Assembly: GCA_019914995.1 (NCBI GenBank)
Contig: CM034144.1
Coordinates: forward strand, 6,107,489-6,171,488
Source of the DNA: Acanthochlamys bracteata
Lineage: Eukaryota > Streptophyta > Magnoliopsida > Pandanales > Velloziaceae
Direction of reading: 5' to 3'
Length of the DNA stretch: 64,000 nt
Both the position numbers and the translations under genes were made by a program. Positions within the stretch are counted from its first letter, which is position 1. Each line of letters opens with the position of its first letter. A model generated the notes under the pieces. That model saw nothing but the letters and a program-made list of their open reading frames with translations. It searched no databases and was not told the DNA's origin. Of this stretch, positions 12,648 to 23,234 are shown in pieces.

Positions 12648-15600
12648 ATGAACAAAAACAGAGCAGAAATTAGTGATCCAAGTATGGAAATAGTACCATC
12701 TTCTCCTCTCAATCTCTTTGTTAGCATAACCTTCATCTTCTGCCTCACATTTTCTGCCAAAGCTCAGAACTACCAAAACATAAGCAGTGGTTCTTTCCTA
12801 ACTACGCAAGGTCCAAACACTTCGTGGCTCTCACCATCCGGCGACTTTGCCTTTGGCTTCCATCCACTAGTATCCGATCCAAATCAATTCCTCCTAGCTA
12901 TCTGGTTTGCCAAGACATCAAACCGGACTGTTGTCTGGTATGCCAAAGATAATAATCTTGTCAAGGTAGGATTGGGGTCAAGAGTTGATCTCACTACTGA
13001 TGGCGGCCTCTCTCTGAAGAATGAGACTGGTCCAGAAGTATGGTCGTCAGGCACCAGCGGTGTTGCCTATGCAGCACTGCTTGATACAGGCAACTTTGTG
13101 CTTGTGGGTACCGATGGTTCCACTCAGTGGCAGAGCTTCAGTTACCCAACTGACACAATATTACCAGGGCAAGTCTTGCAGGCGCAGCAGGACCTCAAAC
13201 TGCTCTCCAAGTTAACCGATGATGACTTCTCAGATGGTCGATTTTCACTTCGCATGCAGCGGGACGGCAATCTGGTGTTATACGTTATGGCCTTGCCCTT
13301 TGGTAGTCAAAATGGACCCTACTGGGCAAGCAACACTGTAGGAAATGGGACACAGCTGGTCTTTAATTCGTCTGGCACAATTGACTTGTTTTTAAAGATT
13401 GGCGGAAAGATGACTATGATATCTGAAGGAGGAATCTCCACCGACAATGCGTATCAAAGGGCAACATTGGACCCTGATGGAGCTTTTAGGTATTATGTTT
13501 ATGCCAAAAACGGAACAAGCTGGCAAGCTATTGATGCTCTTCCTAAAGATGTCTGCCTTGCAGGTGGTGGTGTAGGTGAGTTGCAATTACTCTAGCCTAT
13601 AAGTTACTGCGTTCACTCTAGAAACTAAAGCATACTACAATAATACGTGCACCATCTGGCGTACCACATCTTGTGTCTTTTAATTTTCAAATCTCTCATT
13701 TTCAATAAGGAGGCATGTAGCTCATCCATATCAACCATACAAACTAAGGGTACTCAAATGGGTAGCCATAATATTATTTATACATGACACAGTTGTAGGA
13801 CTTAAAAAAGGATTTTGTTCATACTACAGAAGCTTGACTTCTATAGTATCTGGTATGCTCGAAGCTTCAACTTTTTTGTGAATAAATTCTATTTGCCTTA
13901 TAATTCATCATGCTACAAAGTATCGCAGGTAAGTTGTAACTTTGTATGATATATACGCCAGTAAAGAACTATAAATATCCGTCCATCCGTTCCTAATACT
14001 GCCAAAAATATAAACTTGTATGATATGTACGCAGTAAAGAACTATAGATCTTGTATAATATATTATTTAGTCTAAAGGATTGAAAAAGTTAAAAGACGAA
14101 AGACTTGAAGTCATATAATTGCTGGTGGGAAAATCTATGTACATAGATGTAGCATTTATGCATCCTCATTTTGCAAACCTTACTATTAAATTAGAAACTA
14201 GAAACTTTGTTGATAAATATCAAAAGTTATAAACTTTTTCCCACAACCTGGACAGATACAGGAAGTGGGATTTGTGGGTTCAACAGCTACTGCATATCAT
14301 CAGCTGATAGCATAAACCAAAGGGCTGACTGTGAATGTCCACCACATTATTCCTTCATAGATCCTAACAGGACATATAAAGGATGCAAACCAGATTTCGT
14401 TCCACAGAGCTGTGATTCAGATGGAACAGACGTCAGCTTTGCCACTGTGACAGATCTTCAATGGTTATTGGCAAATTATGAGGTGTACAGCACTGTAAAT
14501 GAAGATCAATGTAGGCAACAATGTTCAAGTGATTGTTTCTGTGCGGTCGCTATCTTCAGTAATGACGGAACTTGCAGGATGAAGAAATTCCCTCTTACAA
14601 ACGGGAGAATGGGTGGTTCTACGGACTCAAAGGCTTTCATTAAGTTCTCCACTGGTAACAACTCTGATCCTCAACTTCCTCCTAATTCAGCCGATGTACT
14701 GTACCTGAGCAAAGATAGGAAGGATGGAAGGACTTTAATCTTAGTTGGATCATTACTACTAGGAAGCTTTGTTATTGTTTCCATCATTGCAATCTCTATG
14801 ATTACCTTCTGCTCCTTTGGCTTGAAGAAGAAGGAAATTCAACCAGCAAAAAGCATGTCAAGCATTAGCCTCAAGCCTTACACTTACAAAGAGCTTCAAG
14901 AAGTGACAAATGGTTTTGACGAGGAAGTTGGCAGAGGAGGTTTTGGCATAGTCTATAAAGGGTCCTTAGAAGAAGATCAGCGAACCTATGTCGCTGTGAA
15001 AAAACTTGATACGCACTTCCAGGAGACAAGAAAGGAGTTTGTTAATGAAGTCCAATCCATCGGGCAGACATACCACAAGAACCTGGTCAAGTTGCTAGGA
15101 TATTGTGATGAAGGGAATGAAAAACTCTTGGTTTATGAATTTATGAGCAATGGTTCATTGACAGATTATCTCTTTCATAATGAGAGACCCAAATGGAATA
15201 ACAGGTCCCAGATTGCATTGGATGTTGCAAGAGGCCTCTTATATTTACATGATGAGCTAAGCCGGCCGATAATTCACTGCGACATAAAGCCTGGGAACGT
15301 ACTGCTGGATGACAATCTTGTTGCAAGGATTTCAGACTTTGGTCTAGCGAAACTCTTAAGAACAGATCAAAGCCGCACCAACACTGGTGCTCGAGGGACC
15401 AAAGGGTATGTCGCTCCTGATTGGTTCAAGAACACATCAATAACAACAAAGGTTGATGTCTTCAGCTTTGGAGTTCTCTTGCTAGAGATTGTATGCTGCA
15501 GAAGGAATGTCGAGAAGGAAAACGAAGACGAGGAGCAAACAATACTCACTTACTGGGCCTACGATTGCTATACAGAGGGAAGGCTAGATCTTCTTGTCGA

Positions 15601-15793
15601 GAATGATGAAGAAGCTAAGATTGACATAGAGAGAGTCCAGAGGTTTGTGACAGTAGCGATTTGGTGCATCCAAGAGGATCCATTGCTGAGGCCGTCAATG
15701 CGAAAGGTTGTTCAGATGCTTGAAGGAGCTATCGTAATACCAGAGCCACCAAATCCCTCGGGCGATACGCATACTATGTCGATTACCTACTAA
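12648..15793 (+). CDS. LECRK-type G-type lectin S-receptor-like Ser/Thr kinase, copy 2 (intact)
   Basis: Exons are 12648-13575 and 14256-15793; the split codon restores Asp310 and the joined frame is 821 residues, normal for LECRK/RLK1 proteins. Order: hydrophobic leader (~25-40), B-lectin domain (~45-155), EGF-like region (~312-355, GICGFNSYC), PAN-like region (~380-437, CRQQCSSDCFCAVAIF), transmembrane helix (~470-498), kinase. The kinase shows GRGGFGIVYKG (~535), catalytic Lys558, HCDIKPGN (~650) and DFG (670-672). Cys replaces the Arg of HRD, so this is a non-RD kinase, a class often linked to immune receptors. Met13 (AGTATGGAA) lies just before the hydrophobic leader and may be the real start. 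The PAN segment differs clearly from copies 1 and 3. It should sit in the plasma membrane; the ligand is unknown. Confidence 0.93.
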
Positions 15794-17380
15794 ACTTCAG
15801 CCTCCATTGCGCTTTCCATCAATCTAGATATCATTAGTGATGTATGGTTGTCTAGATTTACTCTGTTCTAGATAGCATAATAAGAGTACGTTTTAAGTTC
15901 TACCCACACACTATCCCTATGGTGTGCGGAAGACCGTTCCCAATTAGCTGATAACTTGTCAAAAGTACAAGTACGGTTTAAGTTTACGATGCACCTGCTT
16001 AATTAGTGTTGCATTAAATTTACTGAATCGTTCTTTCTTCAAATCTTCTATGGGAGTTAATTTCGATGGAAGTATGTTTTGACAACAGCTTCAACACTAA
16101 TCAGAAAAGTAATAGCAGATGCTTAGGCTGTATGTGAGAAGAACTGTGTTTAGAGACATGAAAAGAACTTATCCAAACTTCTTCAGATGTCCAGAAAAAT
16201 TCCCTATCTACTGATGGCAGACAACTTGATATCCAATACTAATGACATGAAGTTCTAGACTTCTAGCAGGTTACAATCAGCTCACTCAATCCTTAATTTT
16301 TCCATCTCATTGAGCCAAGTGGGCAACCCTCCAATCTATCTCAGCAATAGAGGTGCCTACAAGAATTGCATAAAAGATTGGGTAAGGCATTTCATAGCCC
16401 TCTGTGAGCTTTATGACAGAACAGTTGTTCTTTTTTCCAGGAGAGAGCTGTTCTTGCGTCGTCAAGGCATGGTATTTGATAGTTATGTTACTACGTTCTT
16501 ATATCTCGTGTATGGAATATGGATATGCCTGATTTTAGCAACAAGTACATGCAAGGATCTGAGTGGAGAACTACATACAGCTCAAGTATGATCTCTCAAT
16601 TAAGTGTATACTTACCACTTTCTTGATCAGACATGGAGCACTGACTATGAACGGAAATGGTTTTGCTGCAAGCTCAAAGGAAAGTAAACTTTTCCATTTT
16701 GTCCCTGAAAAACGCTACTGGTTAGGATAACTCTGCAGGAAGGGGGGGTATAATTTTCTGGTGATGAAGAATCTATTTGTTAGACAAAACTTTGCACCGA
16801 TGGTTGTTGTGACTGTCTGAGGATAGAGGTGTTATTGTTGACATCACTCTTGTTATATTTTGCTTTGGATTTTGACCTTAGATGACGAAGTTTGAGATCG
16901 GTTAACGACCTCATAGGAATTAACGACCTCATTCGACCTCTGCGCGACCAATTAAAGACCAAAGATAGAAATTGACAAATTTTCTATTTTAACCCACACT
17001 GAGAAATGAATGGAAGGGTGTTATTTTGAGAGAAATATAGATGATTGCTTTTATCTTGATTTTTCATCCTTATCTCTTCGAGAAAGAGAAAGTTGAGAGA
17101 ATTTTTTTATTATTTGTATGCTTCAAATTTTTTTATTTTTTACATTAATGATCAAAATATTATTCATCGACAGTTATCTATTGAGATCGAACCGCGTAAA
17201 TTTTCTATGTTGACAAAGTACTGCATAGTATTTGGTTTTACAGAATAATCTCTTAAGTATTTCATGATTCTTAGTTTATATGCACTGTCAATGATGAAGG
17301 TCTTCCATTCATCACGACTTCAATTGTCAACGTTGATTCATCATCATTTTTTATTAAAATTCCTATAATAACCTGTTGTT
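15794..17380 (+). repeat. Duplicated 3' flank of LECRK copy 2
   Basis: This flank is collinear with 26467-27783 behind copy 3. Shared blocks are the GAGGTGC(C/A)TACAAGA and CTCGTGTATG region, CATGGAGCACTGACTATGAA, ACCGATGGTTGTTG and ATAACCTGTTGTT, where similarity stops. A 93-codon frame at 16310-16591 is not kept in the other copy, so the flank is probably non-coding. It preserves the empty site of an AT-rich insertion present in the other flank (see 27022). Confidence 0.7.
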
Positions 17381-17392
17381 ATTTCTATAATC

Positions 17393-18190
17393 ACCGACCT
17401 CGGCATGTCACGCAACAATCTCTCCGACAATTGCATCAGGACCGTTGATCTTCCGTATCAACTTTAGTCATAACCATCTAATAGTCACCTTTTCGAAAGT
17501 TTCATAGCTAGTCAGATTATTGTAGGAGAGATATAATATCAAAAAAATTAATATAAAATAAAATTTTTTACCAGAAAATTCAGCCGATTCACTAAAAATT
17601 TAATTCAATCTAAAATATTAAGCTAATAGGTTTAAAAATTCTCTAATATGTGACATCTTGTATTTTGGCTTTGTTATCTATGTGACGGTAATAAAATAGC
17701 TCATATTTTATACTCTGTATTTGTAATCAATTTCTCTCAGAACATCTCACCTGACAAATCCCGAGAGAATCTTGGAAAGATCGCGTGGGCTTTCATAAAC
17801 TTTTGTCATTCAATAAACTTGCCGGCATCGACACTTCATTCTTGTTCGGTGAGTCAAATGAACAAATGTAGGGGGCATTTAGAATTATTTATAAAATAGA
17901 ATTTTTATAAAATAAAAAGTATTTTTATTTATTTTAAAAAATAAATTTTATTTTTTTTATTTTAAAAAAAATAATAAAAATATGTAATAAAAAGATTTCA
18001 TTTCGTAGAATTTTTTTATATTTTCTAAATTTTTAAATAAATTTTTTACATATTTATAAAATATATACTAAAGAACGTAAAATAAAAAATTAAAAAATTT
18101 TGTTGAAAAAAAGTTAAACCAAACGGCCCCGTAATCGACTTGTCGAGAAACATGCTGGATTAGACTTTGTCGAGAATCAAGATTCCAACG
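17393..18190 (+). pseudogene. PGIP-like LRR gene relic
   Basis: Three short pieces match the C-terminal LRRs of the PGIP-like gene at 32.8-33.8 kb, in the right order. GACCTCGGCATGTCACGCAA at 17395 reads 'DLGMSRNNLSDN'. Around 17760-17850 'ENLGKIAWA' and, after a frame change, 'LSFNKLAG.DTSFLFGES' correspond to 'KTLGEIDWVDINLSDNNLVGDAKFLFGET'. At 18132 'VIDLSRNML' corresponds to 'IIDLSGNKL'. Stops, frameshifts and AT-rich insertions separate them. The relic is on the plus strand, opposite to the surviving genes, and starts just after the end of the LECRK duplication unit. Confidence 0.6.
17872..18131. mobile_element. AT-rich MITE-like insertion inside the PGIP-like relic
   Basis: It is bounded by GGGGGCATTTAG on the left and CCAAACGGCCCCG on the right, whose complement starts CGGGGCCGTTTGG. 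The ends are thus imperfect inverted repeats. The core (ATTTTTAAATAAATTTTTT) is the AT-rich motif seen in many other places in the window. It splits two LRR fragments that are adjacent in the intact gene. Confidence 0.5.
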
Positions 18191-18194
18191 ATAT

Positions 18195-18395
18195 AGGTGA
18201 TAGGCGTTTTAGTATTCCATTTCAAAAAAATATTTTTATAAATATTTAAAAATTTTATTTAAAATTTAAAAAAATATAAAAAATTTTACGTAATAAAAAT
18301 TTTTTTATTATTTATTTTTATATTTTTAAATAAAAATATATTTTCTGTTTTTAAAAAACTTTATTTTAAAAATACTATTAAACGTTACTGAACAT
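18195..18395. mobile_element. AT-rich MITE-like element, opposite orientation
   Basis: The same AT-rich core family as the preceding element is read on the other strand here. The ends GGCGTTTTAGTATTCC and ACTATTAAACGTTACT are imperfect inverted repeats. Confidence 0.4.
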
Positions 18396-18399
18396 AATG

Positions 18400-18893
18400 G
18401 ATTTCATCGCAAATCATTCGAGCTCGTGGCTAGGAAAAAAATTTTCTTTTGACAATTTCAGTATGGATATGCTTGCATGAAATTATTGTTGTCATACTTT
18501 GATTTTCAATTCATTTCTTGTATTCGGACTTCATTGCAACGTAGAATGTCCTCAAAGTATTGATTTGAGAATTTAAATTTTCTGAATGTTATGGTTGAAG
18601 ATTAAAAGTTATAAAATTTATGATAATTATAATTTATATTTTCTATATTTTCATATAAATTGATTTTAGTAAGTAAAAAAAACTAAACTGTTATATGATA
18701 AATTTTGTTCTTGTTCTTTCACAGCATCATTGTGATACGCCTTAATGCTGCTAGTCGAAGCTCTCAACACAAGCACTAGCTAAGCTGATGAATTGGGAAC
18801 TCTTCTAAACTCCTAACTCTTCCTACTAGAGTTCCATTACAACATAACTCGTAATTAAAGTCACAACTCCTAAAGAGTTCCTAATGGACTAAA
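18400..18893. other. Spacer, possibly transposon-derived
   Basis: This is mixed AT-rich sequence, followed from ~18720 by a less AT-rich segment with repeated AACTCCTAA-type phrases. That segment continues after the hAT MITE (from 19473), so the MITE inserted into one older sequence. No gene is recognised. Confidence 0.35.
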
Positions 18894-18901
18894 GTATACA
18901 C

Positions 18902-19464
18902 TAGGGGTTGCAAATTTCGACCGGACCCAAAAATTCGATCCGAAACCGATCCGAAAAAGACGAGTTCGGATCAAATCTTAGTCGGATTTGGGTCAATTTT
19001 GGGTCGACCAAAAATTATCCGAAAAATTTAAATCGGTTCGGGTTGACCCAAAAATGTCCTGTTTAATCCGTTTAATTATTTATATAGTATATATTACTTA
19101 ATAATTAGAAAAAATAGTAAAAAATTTGAATTTAATTTGTATATATATATTTTTAATTTATCTTAATTTTAACTAATTTTTATTTAATTTATAAATTTAT
19201 CAAAATTAATATTTTTTTTATAAATATATCATAATTAATAATTTTGATATATTATTATTAAAAATTAATATTTATAATTTTTATTTAATAATTTAATTAT
19301 TAAATGGGTCGACTCGAGTTTGACCCGGTTATAAATAGGTTGGATTAAGGTTGACAAGTTTGACCCATATAAATAAATGGGGCGGGTTAGAATTGAACAT
19401 TTTTTATCCGGTTATTATATAGGTCAATCTGGAACCGACCCATGAACTCATATTACCACCCCTA
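18902..19464. mobile_element. hAT-type MITE with a perfect 8-base target duplication
   Basis: The termini are TAGGGGTTGCAAA and TTACCACCCCTA (complement TAGGGGTGGTAA). Both sides carry exactly GTATACAC (18894-18901 and 19465-19472). An 8-base duplication with TAGGGGTG-type ends is characteristic of the hAT superfamily. The ~563 bases have no transposase frame. The interior has many ACCC/GGGTC and CGGAT/ATCCG phrases that may be sub-repeats. Confidence 0.85.
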
Positions 19465-19472
19465 GTATACAC

Positions 19473-20005
19473 AAGTGGAGCCTTAGGTTCCAGACTCTTG
19501 ACAAGGCTTAGGAGGCCAACTTATTTAGGACTCCTTAATTTATTCTACTCCACACGAAGGAGTTCTACTAATATTACAATGACAACAATGGACTCCTTAT
19601 CGGACCTGGACAACTTATTTAGGTGCCAAGGCTGCACCTGGGACAAAATTTTGGTGCCAAGGCCAGAATTCAAAAAGTATCCGGGTGCATCAGGAGCTGC
19701 ACCCGGAACACATGTGGCATTTGCTTGCCATCCTCTTGTCTCTGCACGAATGCCTTACTCTCTAATGCTTGAATCCTTCTCGCTAATCTCCTCACTGCTG
19801 GTTGCATCACATGCTATCTTATACCCAACATTAAAATAAAAACATATAATCTTGTATTAAAAATTTACTTTATTATTTATATATTTTATTTCTATTTAAA
19901 ATAAAACTAAAATTTTTAGAATTTAAGTAATATATTATTTATTTATTTTTATTTTCTTTGACTTTACATTAAACTTATTTTTTAATCTTATTCCTAAACA
20001 TTAAG
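19473..20005. other. Unrecognised spacer, possibly old retroelement sequence
   Basis: This is a moderately GC-rich stretch continuing the 18.7-18.9 kb sequence. TGGTGCCAAGG-like and GCTGCACC-like phrases repeat within it. A 113-codon frame at 19498 matches nothing I know. From ~19840 to 20005 the sequence is AT-rich. Confidence 0.3.
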
Positions 20006-20239
20006 TAAGCGATGATCAGTGTAGGCAACCAAGTTTAAGGGACAGCCTCTTACAAACGGAAGAACTGGTAACTTTGAAGAAGGCATTGTTATCATTAATG
20101 TACTCCTAATTCAGCTTATGTAAAATAATTAACTTATGTAAAGAAGAAGAGCCGAAAAACTTTAGAGCTAGTTTCGCAGTTCTTATTTTCTTCCTTTTTA
20201 TTAAAATTTTTTATTTCATGTTTCTCAATAAATTTTATA

Positions 20240-20978
20240 TGTTGGGCCTCCAAGTTAGATTAGGCTCGGATTAGTAACATGTAGAGCTTGATAGACCCAA
20301 GTGAAAGATGAACTAGATTGGTGAGTTAGAACCGAGTTAGTAGCGTAGAGTTCTATAATAGTGCACAAGTAAAAAACGGATTAGTTAATTTAGATATGGG
20401 TTAGAAATTCATCTTAAGTTACGCCAAATGAATCCTGGCTTAGTGGGCTTAACAGTCCATGCCCTTTAATAGTCCCACATTAACTTGATATTGAAATATA
20501 TATGTGTTTATGAGTGGGAGATGCTAACCCTTAGGAGATTAGACAAATTTTTTAGTATGGAGATCCAAGATCTAATCCTATAATTGGTATCATAATTCGA
20601 TGCGGTGGAGCCATCCGGCATATTATTGGGAAGAGATTGTTATGCCTCCAAGTTATACTAGATTCGAATTAATAGCGTGTAAGCTTGGTGGGCACGAATG
20701 AATAATGAATTAGCTTGGTAGGCTAAGTCAGGTTAGTAGTGTAGGAATATGAGATTGTGCCAAAATAAAAAATGAGCTATATAATTTAGAAGTGGGTCAG
20801 TAACTCATTTTCGATTGGGCCAAAAAAATTCTAACTTAGTAAACTTAATAGTCCATGCCTTTTAATAGTCCCACATTAACTAGATATTGAAATAAATATA
20901 TATTTATAAGTGAAAAAATTAGTTTATTAAAAATTGGTCAATTATTATAGTGTGAAAAGTCGATCCTACATTATAGAA
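20240..20978 (+). mobile_element. TRIM-like miniature LTR retroelement
   Basis: Two ~345-base direct repeats begin TGTTGGGCCTCCAAGTTA (20240) and TGTTATGCCTCCAAGTTA (20638). Both contain AGTCCCACATTAACT(T/A)GATA. Between them lie only ~55 bases. That gap opens with TTGGTATCATAATTCG, similar to the initiator-Met tRNA primer site TGGTATCAGAGC, and closes with a purine tract GGGAAGAGAT. LTR, primer site, tiny interior, purine tract, LTR is the TRIM architecture. The repeats have diverged, so the element is old. It interrupts an AT-rich MITE-like sequence (20180-20239, resuming ~20990-21140). Confidence 0.65.
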
Positions 20979-21295
20979 CATTATGGTATTCTATAGAATT
21001 TTTTTAAAATTTTAAAAAGTAAAAAAAATCTGATCTTAATTTTATTTTTTTATATAAGAAAATAAAACTTATTTTTAAAAATTTTAAAATAATCTTTATT
21101 TAAATTTTTTTTAAAAAGTACTCTCAAATATTCTGTTCCAATAGGTTCCAACGCATATGTCCACATATAGCGTTGCTTATCTCCTCATTATTTTCTCATT
21201 TTTATTCAATATTTTATTTCAAATTTTTTCAATAAAATTTTTTTAAAATTATACAAACTTTTCTTCTTCCTTCTATCATTCTTCTTTCTTCTTCA

Positions 21296-21900
21296 TTGCC
21301 GATCGCTTCACTGCCAATCCTTCCAGTAGGCCCGATCGCAATTGTCGGGTTCGGAGCAGGCACGGGTGCAAAAAATCATCCTCAATCTCTACCAGAAACA
21401 CAAAGCCAAGGGTGGGAAGTCGATCCATTGGTCATCTCCGTAGCGCGGGAGTACTTCGGTCTCGAAAAGCTCGAAAAGCAATTCCCACACCAGCTTTTCG
21501 TGCGTATCGGCGACGTATTTCATGCATAAATCAATGAAAGACTCGCCGGAATTCTAATTGATCTGTTCTCGAAAAGGAGTGTGGTGCATGAACTGCAGAA
21601 TCCGAAACATGGGAAACTTGAAGAAGAAATTGAAAAAGGGAGGGAGGAAAATGGTGAATTGAGGCGGGAAATGCGTTGAAGCGGAAGATGGAAGGAGGGA
21701 TGGAAGACAAGTGATGGAGGAAACACTGAATGCAACGGATAGAGGGATTGCAGAAAAGGTGTTTGTACTAATGCTTGGAATATGGAAAGAGAACAGTTCT
21801 TTGGCGATCACTTGGCAGTTGCCTGGTGAAGTTGATGTTTGGAAGGTGGGGTTGCGTGAGAAGCTCCTACGTGAAATTGTGGAAGCCTTACAGTTGATGT
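21296..21900 (+). pseudogene. Fragment of a spermidine-synthase-like SAM methyltransferase gene
   Basis: A frame at 21296-21529 reads 'IAIVGFGAGTGAKNHPQSL...GWEVDPLVISVAREYFGLEKLEKQ' in part, then 'RIGDVF'. This resembles the glycine-rich SAM-binding motif, acidic ribose-binding loop (WE-D) and following helix of plant spermidine-synthase-like methyltransferases. Out of frame it continues with 'AGILIDLFSKRSVVHELQNP' (near 21550) and 'ENSSLAITWQLPG' (near 21790), matching later parts of that family. Stops and frameshifts show it is broken. It has no visible introns and sits inside the insertion that splits the LECRK relic, so it may be a captured or retroposed fragment. The family call is from memory of motifs. 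Confidence 0.55.
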
Positions 21901-22885
21901 CCGGATTGGGTCAACGATGCTACTAGGAAGCTCTATTTTCCTAATTGTTTTCATTTTTGCAGTCTCTATGATTACCTTCTGTTCCTTTGGCTTGAAGAAA
22001 AAGGAAAATCAACCAGCATAAAATGCGTCAAGCATGAGCTTTCAGGGCCTGCATCACGAAGAGCTTTCATGAGGAACTTCGCACAGGAGCTTTTGACAGA
22101 GCATGCGAAGGGTCCTTAGAAGAAGATGGCAGAACCTATTTCCCTGTGGAAAAGCTTGATAAGCTCTTACCGGAGACCGCTAAGGAGTTTGTTGATGAAG
22201 TCCAATCCATCAGGCAGACTTACCACAAGAAACTGGTCAAGTTGCTAGAATATTGTGATGAAGGGAATGAAAGACACCTGCTATATGATTTATGAGATAT
22301 GGTTCATTGAAATGCCATCTGCTCCGTGATCTATGGAGCAACCGCATTCAAATTGCATGGAAATTGCAAGTGGTCTATCATATTTACATGAAGAACTAAT
22401 CAGGCTGATAAATCAGTGTGACATAAAGCCTGAAAATGTACTCTTGGATGACAAATATGTCAGGATTTCAAACTTTGGTTGACCAAAGCTTCTAGGAAAA
22501 TATCAAAGTTGTACAAATACAGGCATTCGAGGGACTGAAGGATATGTTTAAAACGGCAGAATGGTTCAGGAGCACATCACTAACATTGAAGTCCATGTCT
22601 AAGCTTCAGACTTCTTCTGTTGGAGTTCATGTATTGCAGAAAGAATCTACAGCAGGAAAATGAAGATACAGAACAATCTGTACTTACTTAGTCGGCATAT
22701 TGTTACAGAGAGGAAAGGCTAGACCTTCTGGTTTGTGAAGATGTAATGTCTGATATGAGAAGGTTATAGGGGTCCATGGCTACTACAATCTTGTGCATTC
22801 AAGATGATCCATCATTGAGACCAACAATGAAGAACATGATTCAAATGCTTAAAGAATCAAGGGGATACCTGCACCACGAGATCCT

Positions 22886-23234
22886 ATTAGCAGCTTCACC
22901 AACGCAACAAGAACAACAACACCAATCAAGTATCAATCCCACTATTAAGGTATCGGCTAAGCAGATCCTTTCTTACCTTAATGTACTATTTCGAAATGTT
23001 CTTACTGTGCTCTATTGTGCTTCTAAGAAGAGAAATGCCTTCTATTAATATATACATCTGAAAGTGGAGAAACAACTGGGAAGTTTCTGTTATTCTCTCT
23101 CCCAAGCCATCTCCCTCACGCCATCTGGAAGTAAGAATTAGTCTTACTCATGACAAAACGTTGACATTGATGAAAAGTTCTCTAGTGAAGCTTAAAATCC
23201 TTTAAATCTATATCAACAGCAGAATACAGAAAGG
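22886..23234 (+). promoter_or_regulatory. Upstream region and proximal promoter of LECRK copy 3
   Basis: This follows the relic's end. GAAATGCCTTCTATTAA at 23033 also follows the 11.3 kb relic, and the CTCACGCCATCTGGAAGTAA motif near 23112 recurs before copy 2. It ends with TCTATATCAACAGCAGAATA immediately before the start codon, matching the leaders of the other copies. Confidence 0.5.

Larger units (their letters stand above)
20006..22885 (+). pseudogene. LECRK-type relic split by nested insertions
   Basis: Two homologous parts are visible. The PAN and juxtamembrane part (20006-~20178) has GATCAGTGTAGGCAACCAAG, CCTCTTACAAACGG and CTCCTAATTCAGC. The transmembrane and kinase part (~21903-22885) reads 'MLLGSSIF', 'SMITFCSFGLKKKENQPA*', 'QSIRQTYHKKLVKLLEYCDEGNE', 'KPENVLLDD' and 'IQDDPSLRPTMKNMIQML'. 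The break falls within the motif that intact copies read as TTAGTTGGATCATTACTA, so ~1.73 kb has been inserted there. Many stops and frameshifts make the relic non-functional. It sits just upstream of LECRK copy 3, as the 11.3 kb relic does upstream of copy 2. Confidence 0.8.

Noticed and set aside
16310-16591. 93-codon frame after LECRK copy 2
   Set aside because: The duplicated flank behind copy 3 does not keep the frame, so it is not under coding constraint.
19498-19839. 113-codon frame
   Set aside because: No recognisable protein. It lies in sequence that looks transposon-derived.
21520-21811. Overlapping minus-strand frames rich in Ser/Phe/Pro
   Set aside because: They are antisense to the methyltransferase-like relic, which explains the base pattern.
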